Shown here piece by piece: positions 5,789-14,031 of a stretch of DNA of 34,526 bases. Location of the stretch: positions 1 to 34,526 of the forward strand of contig CAZFAT010000084.1 of assembly GCA_964517075.1 (NCBI GenBank), read 5' to 3'. Each line of letters begins with the position of its first letter. Position 1 is the first letter of the stretch. This stretch comes from CAZFAT01 sp964517075 (lineage in GTDB: Bacteria > Acidobacteriota > Vicinamibacteria > Vicinamibacterales > SCN-69-37). A program made the translations under genes and the position numbers. The notes under the pieces are model-generated. The model did no database searches and had not been told where the DNA came from. It saw only the letters and a program-made list of their open reading frames with translations.

Positions 5789-6016
5789 ATGAGTGAGGTC
5801 GTTACCGAACCGAATCCGAGACCACCGATCGACCCGGCGCTGCTCGGCGAGCGGGACGCCGCCACCTTCCTGGCTGTCTCGCCGCGGCTCCTCCGGGAAC
5901 TGGTGCGGCGCGGCGACCTGCCGGTCATCAGGATCCCGGGCGCTCGGCGCATCGTGTACTCTGTCGACGCCTTACGCGCTGTGGCCCGGCGCTGGGAGTC
6001 GGCCTCGGCCGTCTGA
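5789..6016 (+). CDS. Excisionase-like / MerR-type helix-turn-helix protein
   Basis: A 75-residue protein starting at ATG 5789 (MSEVVTEPNPRP); the in-frame upstream start at 5747 lies in the preceding coding sequence and is unlikely. Residues 20-60 follow the helix-turn-helix_17/excisionase pattern: LLGERDAATFLAVSPRLLRE, then LVRRGDLPVIRI, then RRIVYSVDALRAVARRW. This is a small winged helix used by phage Xis and AlpA-type proteins to bend DNA. It lies 12 bases upstream of the integrase and is probably co-transcribed with it, as expected for a recombination directionality factor. Confidence 0.8.
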   Translation: MSEVVTEPNPRPPIDPALLGERDAATFLAVSPRLLRELVRRGDLPVIRIPGARRIVYSVDALRAVARRWESASAV

Positions 6017-6028
6017 GTCGTTGACAGC

Positions 6029-7288
<1,260 letters not shown>

Positions 7289-7345
7289 ACTCTTACTGAT
7301 GCGCCGCTGCCCCGGACGAGGTCGCGAGCGCCAGCACGACCTCCA

Positions 7346-7377
7346 AGTCTAGCACGCACCGGCGCACCTGCTAGACT
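7346..7377. promoter_or_regulatory. Symmetric dyad and back-to-back -10 elements between tRNA-Ala and the methyltransferase gene
   Basis: AGTCTAGCA (7346-7354) and TGCTAGACT (7369-7377) are perfect inverted copies separated by 14 bases. Each arm contains TAGACT in outward orientation, so the same dyad gives a -10 hexamer for the plus-strand methyltransferase (8 nt before ATG 7386) and one for the minus-strand tRNA. It could equally be a regulator site. Confidence 0.5.
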
Positions 7378-7385
7378 CGCGCGCC

Positions 7386-7838
7386 ATGTCCCTGCGCGCC
7401 CGCGCCATCGTGGCCTTCCTCGCACTGCCGGGCGTCGTGGCGTTCATCGTACCGGCATGGTTGTCGGATGCGATCACGCAGTCGCGTGGCGTGCGCCTCG
7501 CTGGCCTCGTGCCGTTTGTCGTGGGCTCGGCTCTTCTGGCGTGGTGCGTCCGCGAGTTCTACGCGGCCGGGCAGGGCACGCTGGCGCCGTGGGATCCACC
7601 CCACCGGCTCGTGACCACTGGTCCCTACCGCTGGTCTCGCAACCCGATGTACGTCGCGGTTGTCCTCGTGCTCATCGGCTGGGCCACGATGTTCGGCACC
7701 TCGGTGCTCTGGCTCTACGCCGGGGGTGCGGCCGTGGCGTTTCACGTGCGCGTGACGAGGTTCGAAGAGCCCAGGCTGCTTGGGACGCATGGTGAGGCCT
7801 GGCGGCAGTACAGGAACCACGTGCGCCGGTGGCTCTGA
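7386..7838 (+). CDS. Isoprenylcysteine carboxyl methyltransferase (ICMT/PEMT)-family membrane protein
   Basis: A 150-residue integral membrane protein with about four hydrophobic segments (residues 8-25, 38-54, 95-125). The conserved core is LVTTGPYRWSRNPMYVAVVL, the hallmark of the ICMT/phospholipid methyltransferase superfamily, followed by EEPRLLGTHGEAWRQYRNHV, where the Glu-Glu and Tyr residues belong to the SAM site. Family members methylate lipid or isoprenoid-linked carboxyl or amine groups with S-adenosylmethionine; the substrate here cannot be read from sequence. The ATG at 7386 lacks a Shine-Dalgarno sequence but has TAGACT 8 nt upstream, suggesting a leaderless transcript. It is the first chromosomal gene beyond the tRNA. 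Confidence 0.85.
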   Translation: MSLRARAIVAFLALPGVVAFIVPAWLSDAITQSRGVRLAGLVPFVVGSALLAWCVREFYAAGQGTLAPWDPPHRLVTTGPYRWSRNPMYVAVVLVLIGWATMFGTSVLWLYAGGAAVAFHVRVTRFEEPRLLGTHGEAWRQYRNHVRRWL

Positions 7839-7873
7839 ACGCGCCAGGACCGGAACCGAGCATCCAGAACAGA

Positions 7874-7879
7874 TAGACT
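7874..7879 (+). promoter_or_regulatory. -10 element just upstream of pfkA
   Basis: TAGACT ends seven bases before the ATG of pfkA (7887) and fits the TANNNT pattern. The same hexamer precedes the neighbouring methyltransferase gene at nearly the same spacing. No ribosome binding site is present, consistent with leaderless transcription. Confidence 0.45.
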
Positions 7880-7886
7880 CCCGGCC

Positions 7887-8975
7887 ATGTCGCGTGCCAT
7901 CCAACGTATCGGCGTCCTCACCGGTGGCGGTGATGCCCCCGGCCTGAACGCCGTCATCCGCGCTGTCGTCCGGACGGCGCATTCGGCCGGCATCGCCTGT
8001 GTCGGCCTCGAGGACAGTTTCGACGGCCTGATTCACCCTGGGAAGTCCCGACCGCTGACCCTGGAGGACGTGCGGGGCATCCACCGGCTGGGCGGCACCA
8101 TTCTCGGCACCACGAACCGCGGGAATCCCTTCGCCTATCCGCAGTCCAATGGCGAGCCGCCCGCGGACTACTCTGAGCGGTGCGTCCAGAATTTCCGGGC
8201 GCTCGGGCTCGACGCGCTGGTCGTCATTGGCGGCGATGGTACGCTCGCGATCGCCCACGAGCTGCAACAGCGCGGCGTGCCGTCGGTCGGCGTGGCGAAA
8301 ACCATCGACAATGACATCGCCGGGACGTCGATGACGTTCGGCTTCGACTCGGCCGTGGCGTTCGCCACGCTGGCCATCGATCGGCTGCACACGTCCGCGC
8401 ACGCGCACCACCGCATCATGGTGGTCGAGGTGATGGGACGCTACACGGGCTGGATCGCCCTCCATTCGGGCATCGCCGGCGGCGCCGATGTGACGCTTGT
8501 CCCGGAGATCCCCTTCGACCTGAAGAAGATCGCCGCGCACATCCTGCAACGCGAGCGATTCGGGGCCAGGTTCAGTGTGGTCGTGGCGGCCGAGGGCGCG
8601 TATCCCAAGGGCGGGGAGCGGTCGGTCCGGATGGCCGGCACGGCCGACATGGTCGAACGCCTGGGCGGCATCGGCGCCCGCGTCGCGACCGATCTCGAAT
8701 CGATGACGGGCAAGGAAGCGCGGTCGACCGTGCTGGGCCATCTCCAGCGGGGCGGCATGCCCACGAGCTACGACCGGCTGCTCGCCACGCGCTTTGGCAG
8801 TTACGCCGTGCGCGCGCTGCAGCGCGGCGAGACGAACGTGATGGTGGCGCTCGACACTCCCGATCGCCTCATCGTCGTGCCGCTCGAGGAGGTCGTGCAC
8901 CAGGTCCGGACGATGCCGGTCGACAGCGACCTTATTCAGACGGCGCGCAGCTTGGGGATTGCGTTAGGGGACTAA
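7887..8975 (+). CDS. pfkA: 6-phosphofructokinase
   Basis: A 362-residue cytosolic phosphofructokinase that phosphorylates fructose-6-phosphate to the 1,6-bisphosphate in glycolysis. GVLTGGGDAPGLNAVIR (residues 9-25) forms the phosphate-binding start, VVIGGDGT (112-119) the nucleotide loop, KTIDNDI (138-144) the catalytic aspartate loop, VVEVMGRYTGWIALHSG the substrate arginine region, and LGHLQRGGMPTSYDR the C-terminal signature. Gly in GGDG indicates ATP rather than PPi as donor, whereas Lys138 before TIDND is the residue of PPi-type and mixed group III enzymes. It is longer than E. coli PfkA (320) and similar to actinobacterial group III enzymes. It converges on frr across a shared hairpin. 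Confidence 0.95.
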   Translation: MSRAIQRIGVLTGGGDAPGLNAVIRAVVRTAHSAGIACVGLEDSFDGLIHPGKSRPLTLEDVRGIHRLGGTILGTTNRGNPFAYPQSNGEPPADYSERCVQNFRALGLDALVVIGGDGTLAIAHELQQRGVPSVGVAKTIDNDIAGTSMTFGFDSAVAFATLAIDRLHTSAHAHHRIMVVEVMGRYTGWIALHSGIAGGADVTLVPEIPFDLKKIAAHILQRERFGARFSVVVAAEGAYPKGGERSVRMAGTADMVERLGGIGARVATDLESMTGKEARSTVLGHLQRGGMPTSYDRLLATRFGSYAVRALQRGETNVMVALDTPDRLIVVPLEEVVHQVRTMPVDSDLIQTARSLGIALGD

Positions 8976-8993
8976 TGCCATGGAATCGACGAA

Positions 8994-9029
8994 TGACGAT
9001 TGGTTGATTGCCCGATCCACCAATCATCA
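8994..9029. terminator. Bidirectional terminator between pfkA and frr
   Basis: TGACGATTGGT (8994-9004) pairs with ACCAATCATCA (9019-9029) with one mismatch and a 14-base loop. It lies 19 bases after the pfkA stop and three bases from the frr stop, so it can serve both convergent genes. Confidence 0.6.
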
Positions 9030-9031
9030 CT

Positions 9032-9601
9032 TCACTTGCCCAGCAGTTCCCCGTCCTTCTTCTTCTGAATGTCATCAATCATCGTCACATGCTGGTCGGT
9101 GATCCGCTGCACGTCCTCGAGCGCCCGGCGCTCGTCGTCTTCCGAGATCTGGTGGTCCTTGAGGAGCTTCTTGAGCCGGTCGTTCGCGTCGCGACGGACC
9201 TGGCGGACGGCGTTGCGGCCGTCCTCGGCGTAGCGGTGGACGAGCTTCGACATCTCCCGCCGGCGTTCCTCGGTCAGCGCCGGAACGGGAATGCGGACGA
9301 CCTTGCCGTCGGAGGCCGGGTTGAGGCCGAGGTTGCTCTTCTGAATCGCCCGGTCGATGGCGCTGATCAGCGACGGATCGAAGGGCTGGGCGACGATGAG
9401 CGTCGGTTCGGGAATCGAGAGAGAGGCGACCTGGTTCAGCGGCATCAGGCTGCCGTAGGCCTCGACCTGCACCGGGTCCAGGAGGGTCACCGACGCACGG
9501 CCGCTGCGCAGCCCCGCCAGTTCGCGGCGGAGGTGCTCGATCGCCCCGTCCATCCGCTTCTTGACTTCGGCATTCAGGCCTTTCAGATCCTGTACGTCCA
9601 T
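9032..9601 (-). CDS. frr: Ribosome recycling factor
   Basis: A 189-residue protein, close to the 185 of E. coli. It releases mRNA and splits post-termination ribosomes together with EF-G. The family wording is present along the whole length: HLRRELAGLRSGRASVTLLD (residues 23-42), then VEAYGSLMPLNQVASLSIPE, QPFDPSLISAIDRAI, GLNPASDGKVVRIPVPALTEE and a long C-terminal helix ending IDDIQKKKDGELL. CGGAG precedes the ATG at 9601. It follows pyrH by about 19 bases and is the last gene of rplM-rpsI-rpsB-tsf-pyrH-frr. Confidence 0.97.
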   Translation of the reverse strand: MDVQDLKGLNAEVKKRMDGAIEHLRRELAGLRSGRASVTLLDPVQVEAYGSLMPLNQVASLSIPEPTLIVAQPFDPSLISAIDRAIQKSNLGLNPASDGKVVRIPVPALTEERRREMSKLVHRYAEDGRNAVRQVRRDANDRLKKLLKDHQISEDDERRALEDVQRITDQHVTMIDDIQKKKDGELLGK

Positions 9602-9620
9602 CGATGACTCCGTGCGTGCG

Positions 9621-10349
9621 TCAGGCCGAGACCGTGGTACCGACCGGCTCGCCCATGATGACGCGCCGCAGGTTGCCGGCCTGCCGGAGGTTGAAGACGA
9701 TAATCGGCAGCTTGTTGTCCATGCACAGGGTCACGGCGGTCGAGTCCATGACCTTGAGCGACCGCTCGATGACCTGCAGGTAGGAGATCGTCTCGTAGCG
9801 CTCGGCGCCGGCGTCGAGCAGGGGGTCGGCCGAGTAGATGCCGTCCACCTTCGTGCCTTTCAGGATGACCTCGGCGCGCATTTCCATCGCGCGGAGGGCG
9901 GCGGCCGTGTCGGTCGTGAAGTAGGGGTTGCCGGTGCCCGCGGCGAAAATCACGACGCGTCCCTTTTCGAGGTGCCGGATGGCGCGCCGGCGGATGAACG
10001 GCTCGGCGACGGCCCGCATCTCCACGGCCGTGACCACGCGCGTCACCACGTTGATCTGCTCGAGGGCGTCCTGGAGGGCCAGGGCGTTGATGACGGTCGC
10101 CAGCATGCCCATGTAGTCGGCCGTCGCGCGGTCCATGCCGCGGGCGCTCGCCGCGAGACCGCGGAACAGGTTCCCGCCGCCGATGACCACGCCGGTCTGG
10201 ACGCCGAGCGACTGGATCTCGCCAATCTCCCGGGCGATTTGTGTCGCGACCGCCGGATCGATGCCGAAGGACTCGTCGCCCATCAGCGCTTCGCCGGACA
10301 GTTTGAGGAGAACGCGGGTGTAGCGGGGCTGGGACTCGTCGGCCGGCAC
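9621..10349 (-). CDS. pyrH: Uridylate kinase (UMP kinase)
   Basis: A hexameric bacterial UMP kinase (UMP + ATP to UDP) of the amino-acid kinase fold, about 242 residues. YTRVLLKLSGEALMG opens the phosphate-binding loop, VVIGGGNLFRG binds nucleotide, DYMGMLATVINALALQDALE is the UMP helix, GTGNPYFTTDTAAALRAMEM the UMP/GTP region, and VMDSTAVTLCMDNKLPIIVF the conserved C-terminal part. GTG 10349 was chosen over TTG 10355 because a perfect TATAAT lies eight bases upstream of the GTG and no ribosome binding site is present. It lies between tsf and frr in the usual bacterial order; UMP kinase feeds the UTP/CTP pools used by pyrG elsewhere in this window. Confidence 0.96.
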   Translation of the reverse strand: MPADESQPRYTRVLLKLSGEALMGDESFGIDPAVATQIAREIGEIQSLGVQTGVVIGGGNLFRGLAASARGMDRATADYMGMLATVINALALQDALEQINVVTRVVTAVEMRAVAEPFIRRRAIRHLEKGRVVIFAAGTGNPYFTTDTAAALRAMEMRAEVILKGTKVDGIYSADPLLDAGAERYETISYLQVIERSLKVMDSTAVTLCMDNKLPIIVFNLRQAGNLRRVIMGEPVGTTVSA

Positions 10350-10357
10350 GGGCAAGA

Positions 10358-10363
10358 ATTATA
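10358..10363 (-). promoter_or_regulatory. -10 element just upstream of pyrH
   Basis: On the minus strand TATAAT (10363 to 10358) ends eight bases before the GTG at 10349. No Shine-Dalgarno sequence lies between them. It would give pyrH-frr an internal, leaderless promoter in addition to the upstream ribosomal-protein promoter. Confidence 0.45.
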
Positions 10364-10367
10364 GCCG

Positions 10368-10970
10368 CTACTTCGCGTCGCCGACCTTGAAGCGGACAAA
10401 GCGCGCGACTTCGATATTCTCGCCCAGCTTGGCGATGGCCGACTGAATCATCTGACCGACGGTCGTTTTCGGGTCGCGGATGGACGGCTGATCCACGAGC
10501 ACGGTCTGCTCGTAGAAGCTGGCGAGCTTGCCTTCGACGATTTTGTCGATGACCTGCGGCGGCTTGCCCGATCCTTCTATCTGCGCGCGGTAGATGGCGC
10601 GCTCGCGGTCGAGCGTCTCGGCCGGCACGTCCTCGCGGCGCACGTACTCGGGATTGGCGGCGGCCACCTGCAGGGCCAGCTCCCGGAGCAGCGTCTGGAA
10701 GTCGTCGGTCCTCGCCACGAAATCCGACTCGCAGTTCAGCTCGACGAGTACGCCAATCCTGCCGCCCAGGTGAATGTAGGAGCCAATGAGGCCCTCGCGG
10801 GCCGTCCGGCCTGACTTCTTTCCGGCCTGGGCCAGGCCCCGCTTGCGCAGGATCGTGGTGGCCTCCTCGAGGTCGCCTTGGGCCTCCTGCAGGGCGGCCT
10901 TGCACTCCATCATGCCCGCACCGGTGCGGTCACGAAGCTTCTTGACGAGTTCAGCGGGAATCGTGGTCAT
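10368..10970 (-). CDS. tsf: Elongation factor Ts
   Basis: A 200-residue EF-Ts, the nucleotide exchange factor for EF-Tu. The start is set at ATG 10970 (MTTIPAELVKKLRDRTGAGM) because the frame upstream belongs to non-coding sequence and the tail of rpsB. The N-terminal UBA-like domain includes MMECKAALQEAQGDLEEA, followed by KKSGRTAREGLI and LVELNCESDFVARTDDF, the EF-Tu contact motif. The protein ends after RFKVGDAK and is much shorter than the 283-residue E. coli form, lacking the second core subdomain and coiled coil, as in the Thermus-type short EF-Ts. It lies about 110 bp after rpsB. Confidence 0.96.
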   Translation of the reverse strand: MTTIPAELVKKLRDRTGAGMMECKAALQEAQGDLEEATTILRKRGLAQAGKKSGRTAREGLIGSYIHLGGRIGVLVELNCESDFVARTDDFQTLLRELALQVAAANPEYVRREDVPAETLDRERAIYRAQIEGSGKPPQVIDKIVEGKLASFYEQTVLVDQPSIRDPKTTVGQMIQSAIAKLGENIEVARFVRFKVGDAK

Positions 10971-11079
10971 GAGCGGACTCGAGCTAGCGGGCCATCGAAC
11001 AGGGGAGCCGGTCGTCTGGCCGGCGCGTGGTGAGCGGAACAGTTGCGGTCCGCTTCGTCTTGCCGCGCGGGGCGACCGA

Positions 11080-11832
11080 TCAGGCCGGGGTCGCGGCGGC
11101 CGCCTGGTGCGCCCGGGCGGAGGCCTCGGGCTGCTGGGCGCCCGACTCGGCCAGGCCGCGGCCCGCCAGAACGGCGCTGGCGATCCCGGCCGCGAACAGC
11201 CGGATGGACCGCAAGGCGTCGTCATTGCCCGGAATGACGTATTCGACCTGGTCGGGGTCGCAGTTGGTGTCGACGACGCCCACCACGGGAATCTTGAGCT
11301 TGCGCGCCTCGTCGACGGCAATCTGCTCATGCCGCGTGTCCACGACGAAGACGGCGTCGGGCAGGCGCGACATCCCGCGGATGCCATCGAGGTTCTTGGC
11401 GAGCTTGCGCCGCTCCTTGTCGAGCCGCGCGACTTCCTTCTTCGACAGGGTCTCGTAGCGGCCGTCGGTGGTCATCGACTCGAGCTCACGGAGTCGGGCG
11501 AGGCTGCGCTGAATGGTGCTGAAGTTCGTCAGCAGGCCGCCCAGCCAGCGCTGGTTGACGAAGAACATGCCGCAGCGCTGGGCCTCCTCGGCGATGGCGT
11601 CCTGCGCCTGGCGCTTGGTGCCCACGAAGAGGAGGGTGCCGCCCTGGCCGGCGACGGTGGTGACGAACTCGACGGCTTCGCGATAGAGCCGGGCCGTGCG
11701 ACCGAGGTCGATGATGTAGATGCCGTTCCGCTCGCCGAAGATGTAGGGCTTCATCTTCGGGTTCCACCGCTTCGTCTGGTGGCCGAAGTGGACGCCGGCC
11801 TCCAACAGGTCCTTCATCGCGATCGCACTCAA
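11080..11832 (-). CDS. rpsB: Small ribosomal subunit protein S2
   Basis: A 250-residue S2. Landmarks are LLEAGVHFGHQTKRWNPKMK (near residues 9-28), IFGERNGIYIIDLGRT, GTLLFVGTKRQAQDAI, RCGMFFVNQRWLGGLLTNF, LPDAVFVVDTRHEQIAVDEA and GVVDTNCDPDQVEYVIPGND. Translation probably starts at TTG 11832: this gives the usual S2 N-terminal length, and GGGAG lies about ten bases upstream; the ATG at 11817 is the alternative. The last 30 residues are an Ala/Gln/Glu-rich tail beyond the conserved core. It stands between rpsI and tsf. Confidence 0.97.
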   Translation of the reverse strand: MSAIAMKDLLEAGVHFGHQTKRWNPKMKPYIFGERNGIYIIDLGRTARLYREAVEFVTTVAGQGGTLLFVGTKRQAQDAIAEEAQRCGMFFVNQRWLGGLLTNFSTIQRSLARLRELESMTTDGRYETLSKKEVARLDKERRKLAKNLDGIRGMSRLPDAVFVVDTRHEQIAVDEARKLKIPVVGVVDTNCDPDQVEYVIPGNDDALRSIRLFAAGIASAVLAGRGLAESGAQQPEASARAHQAAAATPA

Positions 11833-11867
11833 GCTGTCTGTTCTCCCATGCTGCGGCCTGTCGCTGA

Positions 11868-12260
11868 CTAGCGCTTGCTGAACTGGAAGCGTTTCCGCGC
11901 TCCCGCCATGCCGTACTTCTTGCGTTCCTTGGCCCGCGGATCGCGGGTGAGCAGCTCGGCCTTGCGCAGCCGGGCGCGCAGTTCGGCGTCGAACTCGACG
12001 AGCGCCCGCGCAATGCCCAGGCGCAGGGCGCCGGCCTGACCGGCCACGCCGCCGCCGGCTGTCGTAGCCACGACGTCGAACCGCTCGGCGGTTTCGGTGA
12101 CGACCAGAGGCTGGCGGATGGTGAGGCGGAGGGTTTCGGTGGGGAAGCTGGCTTCAATCGGCCGGGCATTCACGCTGATGGCGCCCGTCCCGGGCCGGAG
12201 GAACACGCGGGCGGTGGACGTCTTGCGCCGGCCCGTCCCGTAATACTGCGTCAGTGCCAC
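11868..12260 (-). CDS. rpsI: Small ribosomal subunit protein S9
   Basis: A 130-residue S9 starting at GTG 12260, one base after the rplM stop, so the two are translationally coupled. YYGTGRRKTSTARVFLRPG near the start, TAGGGVAGQAGALRLGIAR in the middle and the C-terminal ERKKYGMAGARKRFQFSKR, which reaches into the P site, are all canonical. The length equals that of E. coli S9. Confidence 0.98.
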   Translation of the reverse strand: MALTQYYGTGRRKTSTARVFLRPGTGAISVNARPIEASFPTETLRLTIRQPLVVTETAERFDVVATTAGGGVAGQAGALRLGIARALVEFDAELRARLRKAELLTRDPRAKERKKYGMAGARKRFQFSKR

Positions 12261-12261
12261 G

Positions 12262-12690
12262 TCAGGCGACCTCGTACTTGGTGGGCTGCTGGGCGACGTG
12301 GGGATGATCGTCCGCCCGGTAGACCTTCAGCTTGCGGTACATCGCATTCCCCAGCTTGGTTTTCGGGAGCATCCCGCGGACGGCCTCTTCGACCAGCCGT
12401 ACGGGATTCTTCTTCCGCACGATGGCCGCCCGTTCCTCGCGCAGCCCGCCCTCGTAGCCGCTGTGATACCGATAGAGCTTCTGTGCTTCTTTGCGGCCGG
12501 TCAGCCGCACGGTGGCGGCATTGACAATGACCACGTGGTCGCCGGTGTCACGGTAGGGGACCCAGGTCACCTTGTGCTTGCCCTGGAGCAGTCGGGCGGC
12601 GTGGCTGGCAATCCGTCCCAGCGCCTTGTTGCGCGCATCAATGATGTGCCACCGTGCCGGCGGAGCCGCCGGGGCCTGACCCGTGACCAT
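12262..12690 (-). CDS. rplM: Large ribosomal subunit protein L13
   Basis: A 142-residue L13, the same length as in E. coli. Landmarks are WHIIDARNKALGRIASHAAR, YRDTGDHVVIVNAATVRLTG, YRYHSGYEGGLREE, AVRGMLPKTKLGNAMYRKLK and VYRADDHPHVAQQP. GAAGGG lies about 6 nt upstream of the ATG at 12690. It is the first gene of the translation block and is driven by the TTGACA/TATCAT promoter at 12730-12758. Confidence 0.98.
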   Translation of the reverse strand: MVTGQAPAAPPARWHIIDARNKALGRIASHAARLLQGKHKVTWVPYRDTGDHVVIVNAATVRLTGRKEAQKLYRYHSGYEGGLREERAAIVRKKNPVRLVEEAVRGMLPKTKLGNAMYRKLKVYRADDHPHVAQQPTKYEVA

Positions 12691-12729
12691 GCGATCCCTT
12701 CAGCCGAATCTCAAGAACGGCAAACCTAG

Positions 12730-12758
12730 ATGATAGGAGTCGAGTGAAAAATTGTCAA
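12730..12758 (-). promoter_or_regulatory. Sigma-70 promoter of rplM-rpsI-rpsB-tsf-pyrH-frr
   Basis: On the minus strand TTGACA (12758 to 12753) and TATCAT (12735 to 12730) are separated by exactly 17 bases. Transcription would start near 12723, leaving a leader of about 30 nt with GAAGGG before the rplM ATG. Confidence 0.85.
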
Positions 12759-12833
12759 TCTTCCGGCGCAAATCAGGGCTGCGGCCCCGCCCGCCCCCGC
12801 CCGTCGCCCGGCGGCGCCCGTTCCTTACAGAAC

Positions 12834-12860
12834 TGAACGAGCCGCGACAACACTCGTTCA
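12834..12860. promoter_or_regulatory. Inverted repeat upstream of the pil operon, possible activator site
   Basis: TGAACGAG (12834-12841) and CTCGTTCA (12853-12860) are perfect inverted copies with an 11-base spacer. The dyad centre lies about 95 bp upstream of the sigma-54-like promoter at 12936, the usual distance for an enhancer-binding protein site. It is also upstream of the divergent rplM promoter, so it could act there instead. Confidence 0.4.
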
Positions 12861-12935
12861 ACTGACACCTGCGACCGGTCACTCGGGCCGGGCCGATCGG
12901 GCCGTCCCATCGGATCCGCGACTCGATCTCGATCT

Positions 12936-12950
12936 TGGCACCCGGCTTGC
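12936..12950 (+). promoter_or_regulatory. Sigma-54 (-24/-12) promoter of pilMNOPQ
   Basis: TGGCAC at 12936-12941 and TTGC at 12947-12950 give the invariant GG and GC with ten bases between them, an almost full match to TGGCACG-N4-TTGCA. Transcription would begin near 12962, a few bases before the pilM ATG at 12967, so the leader is very short. Pilus genes are sigma-54 controlled in several bacteria. Confidence 0.55.
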
Positions 12951-12966
12951 CTTAGAGCAGGCCGCT

Positions 12967-14031
12967 ATGGATCTCGGCGCTGCCTTTCGTCCTCCTGTGG
13001 TGGGCCTCGACATCGGGTCGAGTGCCGTGAAAGCCGTTGTCCTCCGCCGGGCGCGTGCCGGCTGGTCCCTGGTGGCCGCCGGTGAGGCGCCGCTGCCCGA
13101 GGGCAGTCTTCACGACGGCACGGCCAGCGAGCCGACGGTCGTGAGCGAGGTGATCGGCGGCCTGCTCGACTCGCTGAAGCTCCGGCGGGCCCGCGTGGCC
13201 ACCGCGCTCTCGGGTCACTCGGTGATCGTCAAGCGTCTGTCGCTGCCGAGCATGAGCCAGGCGGAACTGAGCGAAGCCATTCCCTGGGAGGCGGAGCAGT
13301 ACATCCCGTTCGACCTCAGCGAGGTCCAGCTCGACTACCAGGTCATCAACCAGGGCGAGGCGACGAAGAACTCGCTCGACGTGCTCCTGGTCGCCGCCAA
13401 GCGCGACCGCATCGACGACCGGGCCGGCATCATCGCGCAGACCGGTCGGCGCCCGGTGGTCCTCGACATCGAAGCGTTCGCGCTCGCGAACGCCTACCGC
13501 ATGAACTACCCCGAACGGACCGACGCGCTGGCGGCGCTCGTCCACATCGGCCGCGCGGTCACCATCGTCTGCCTGCTCGAACACGGGCAGCCGGCGTTCA
13601 CCCGCGACATCGCGATTGGCGGCCAGGTGCACCTCGACGCGATTCTCCGCGAGCTCGTGCCGATGGGGGTCGACGAGCTGGCCGCGAAGCGCATCCTGCA
13701 CGGGCAGTTTCCGAACGACGTCAGCCCCGACCAGGTCACGACGGTCCTGCGGGAGGCCAGCGCGCAGCTCGTCCAGGAAGTGCGCAAGACGGTGGATTTC
13801 TACCGGGCCACCGCGCCGGTCGAGAAGCTGAGTCGTGTCGTCGTGTCCGGTGGCGCGCATCAGGCCGTCGGCCTGGTGGACCTGTTTGCGAGCGAGTTTG
13901 GCGCGCCGGTGGACGTCTTCGATCCCTTCCGCCGGGTCTCGCGATCGAGCCGCACGGCCGGTGCGGACGCGGGGGGGCCGGGGTATGCCGTGGCCGTGGG
14001 CCTCGCGATGCGGAATGAGGGGGACCGATGA
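12967..14031 (+). CDS. pilM: Type IV pilus assembly protein PilM
   Basis: A 354-residue actin-like ATPase that sits on the cytoplasmic face of the inner membrane and binds the N-terminal tail of PilN. VVGLDIGSSAVKAVVLRR (residues 10-27) is the phosphate-1 loop, followed by LSLPSMSQAELSEAIPWEAE, QYIPFDLSEVQLDYQVI, LLVAAKRDRIDDRAGI, and the C-terminal VVSGGAHQAVGLVDLFASEF nucleotide motif. The length matches other PilM proteins. It is the first gene of the operon, preceded by a sigma-54-like promoter and no clear ribosome binding site; its stop overlaps the pilN start (ATGA, 14028-14031). Confidence 0.95.
   Translation: MDLGAAFRPPVVGLDIGSSAVKAVVLRRARAGWSLVAAGEAPLPEGSLHDGTASEPTVVSEVIGGLLDSLKLRRARVATALSGHSVIVKRLSLPSMSQAELSEAIPWEAEQYIPFDLSEVQLDYQVINQGEATKNSLDVLLVAAKRDRIDDRAGIIAQTGRRPVVLDIEAFALANAYRMNYPERTDALAALVHIGRAVTIVCLLEHGQPAFTRDIAIGGQVHLDAILRELVPMGVDELAAKRILHGQFPNDVSPDQVTTVLREASAQLVQEVRKTVDFYRATAPVEKLSRVVVSGGAHQAVGLVDLFASEFGAPVDVFDPFRRVSRSSRTAGADAGGPGYAVAVGLAMRNEGDR

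Noticed and set aside
7371..8900. 509-codon minus-strand frame opposite the methyltransferase and pfkA
   Set aside because: Antisense shadow of two clearly real genes; composition (His, Arg, Asp, Gly) is that of a complement frame in GC-rich DNA.
9583..10905. 440-codon minus-strand frame over pyrH and tsf
   Set aside because: Out-of-frame shadow on the same strand; both real genes carry full family motifs in the other frame.
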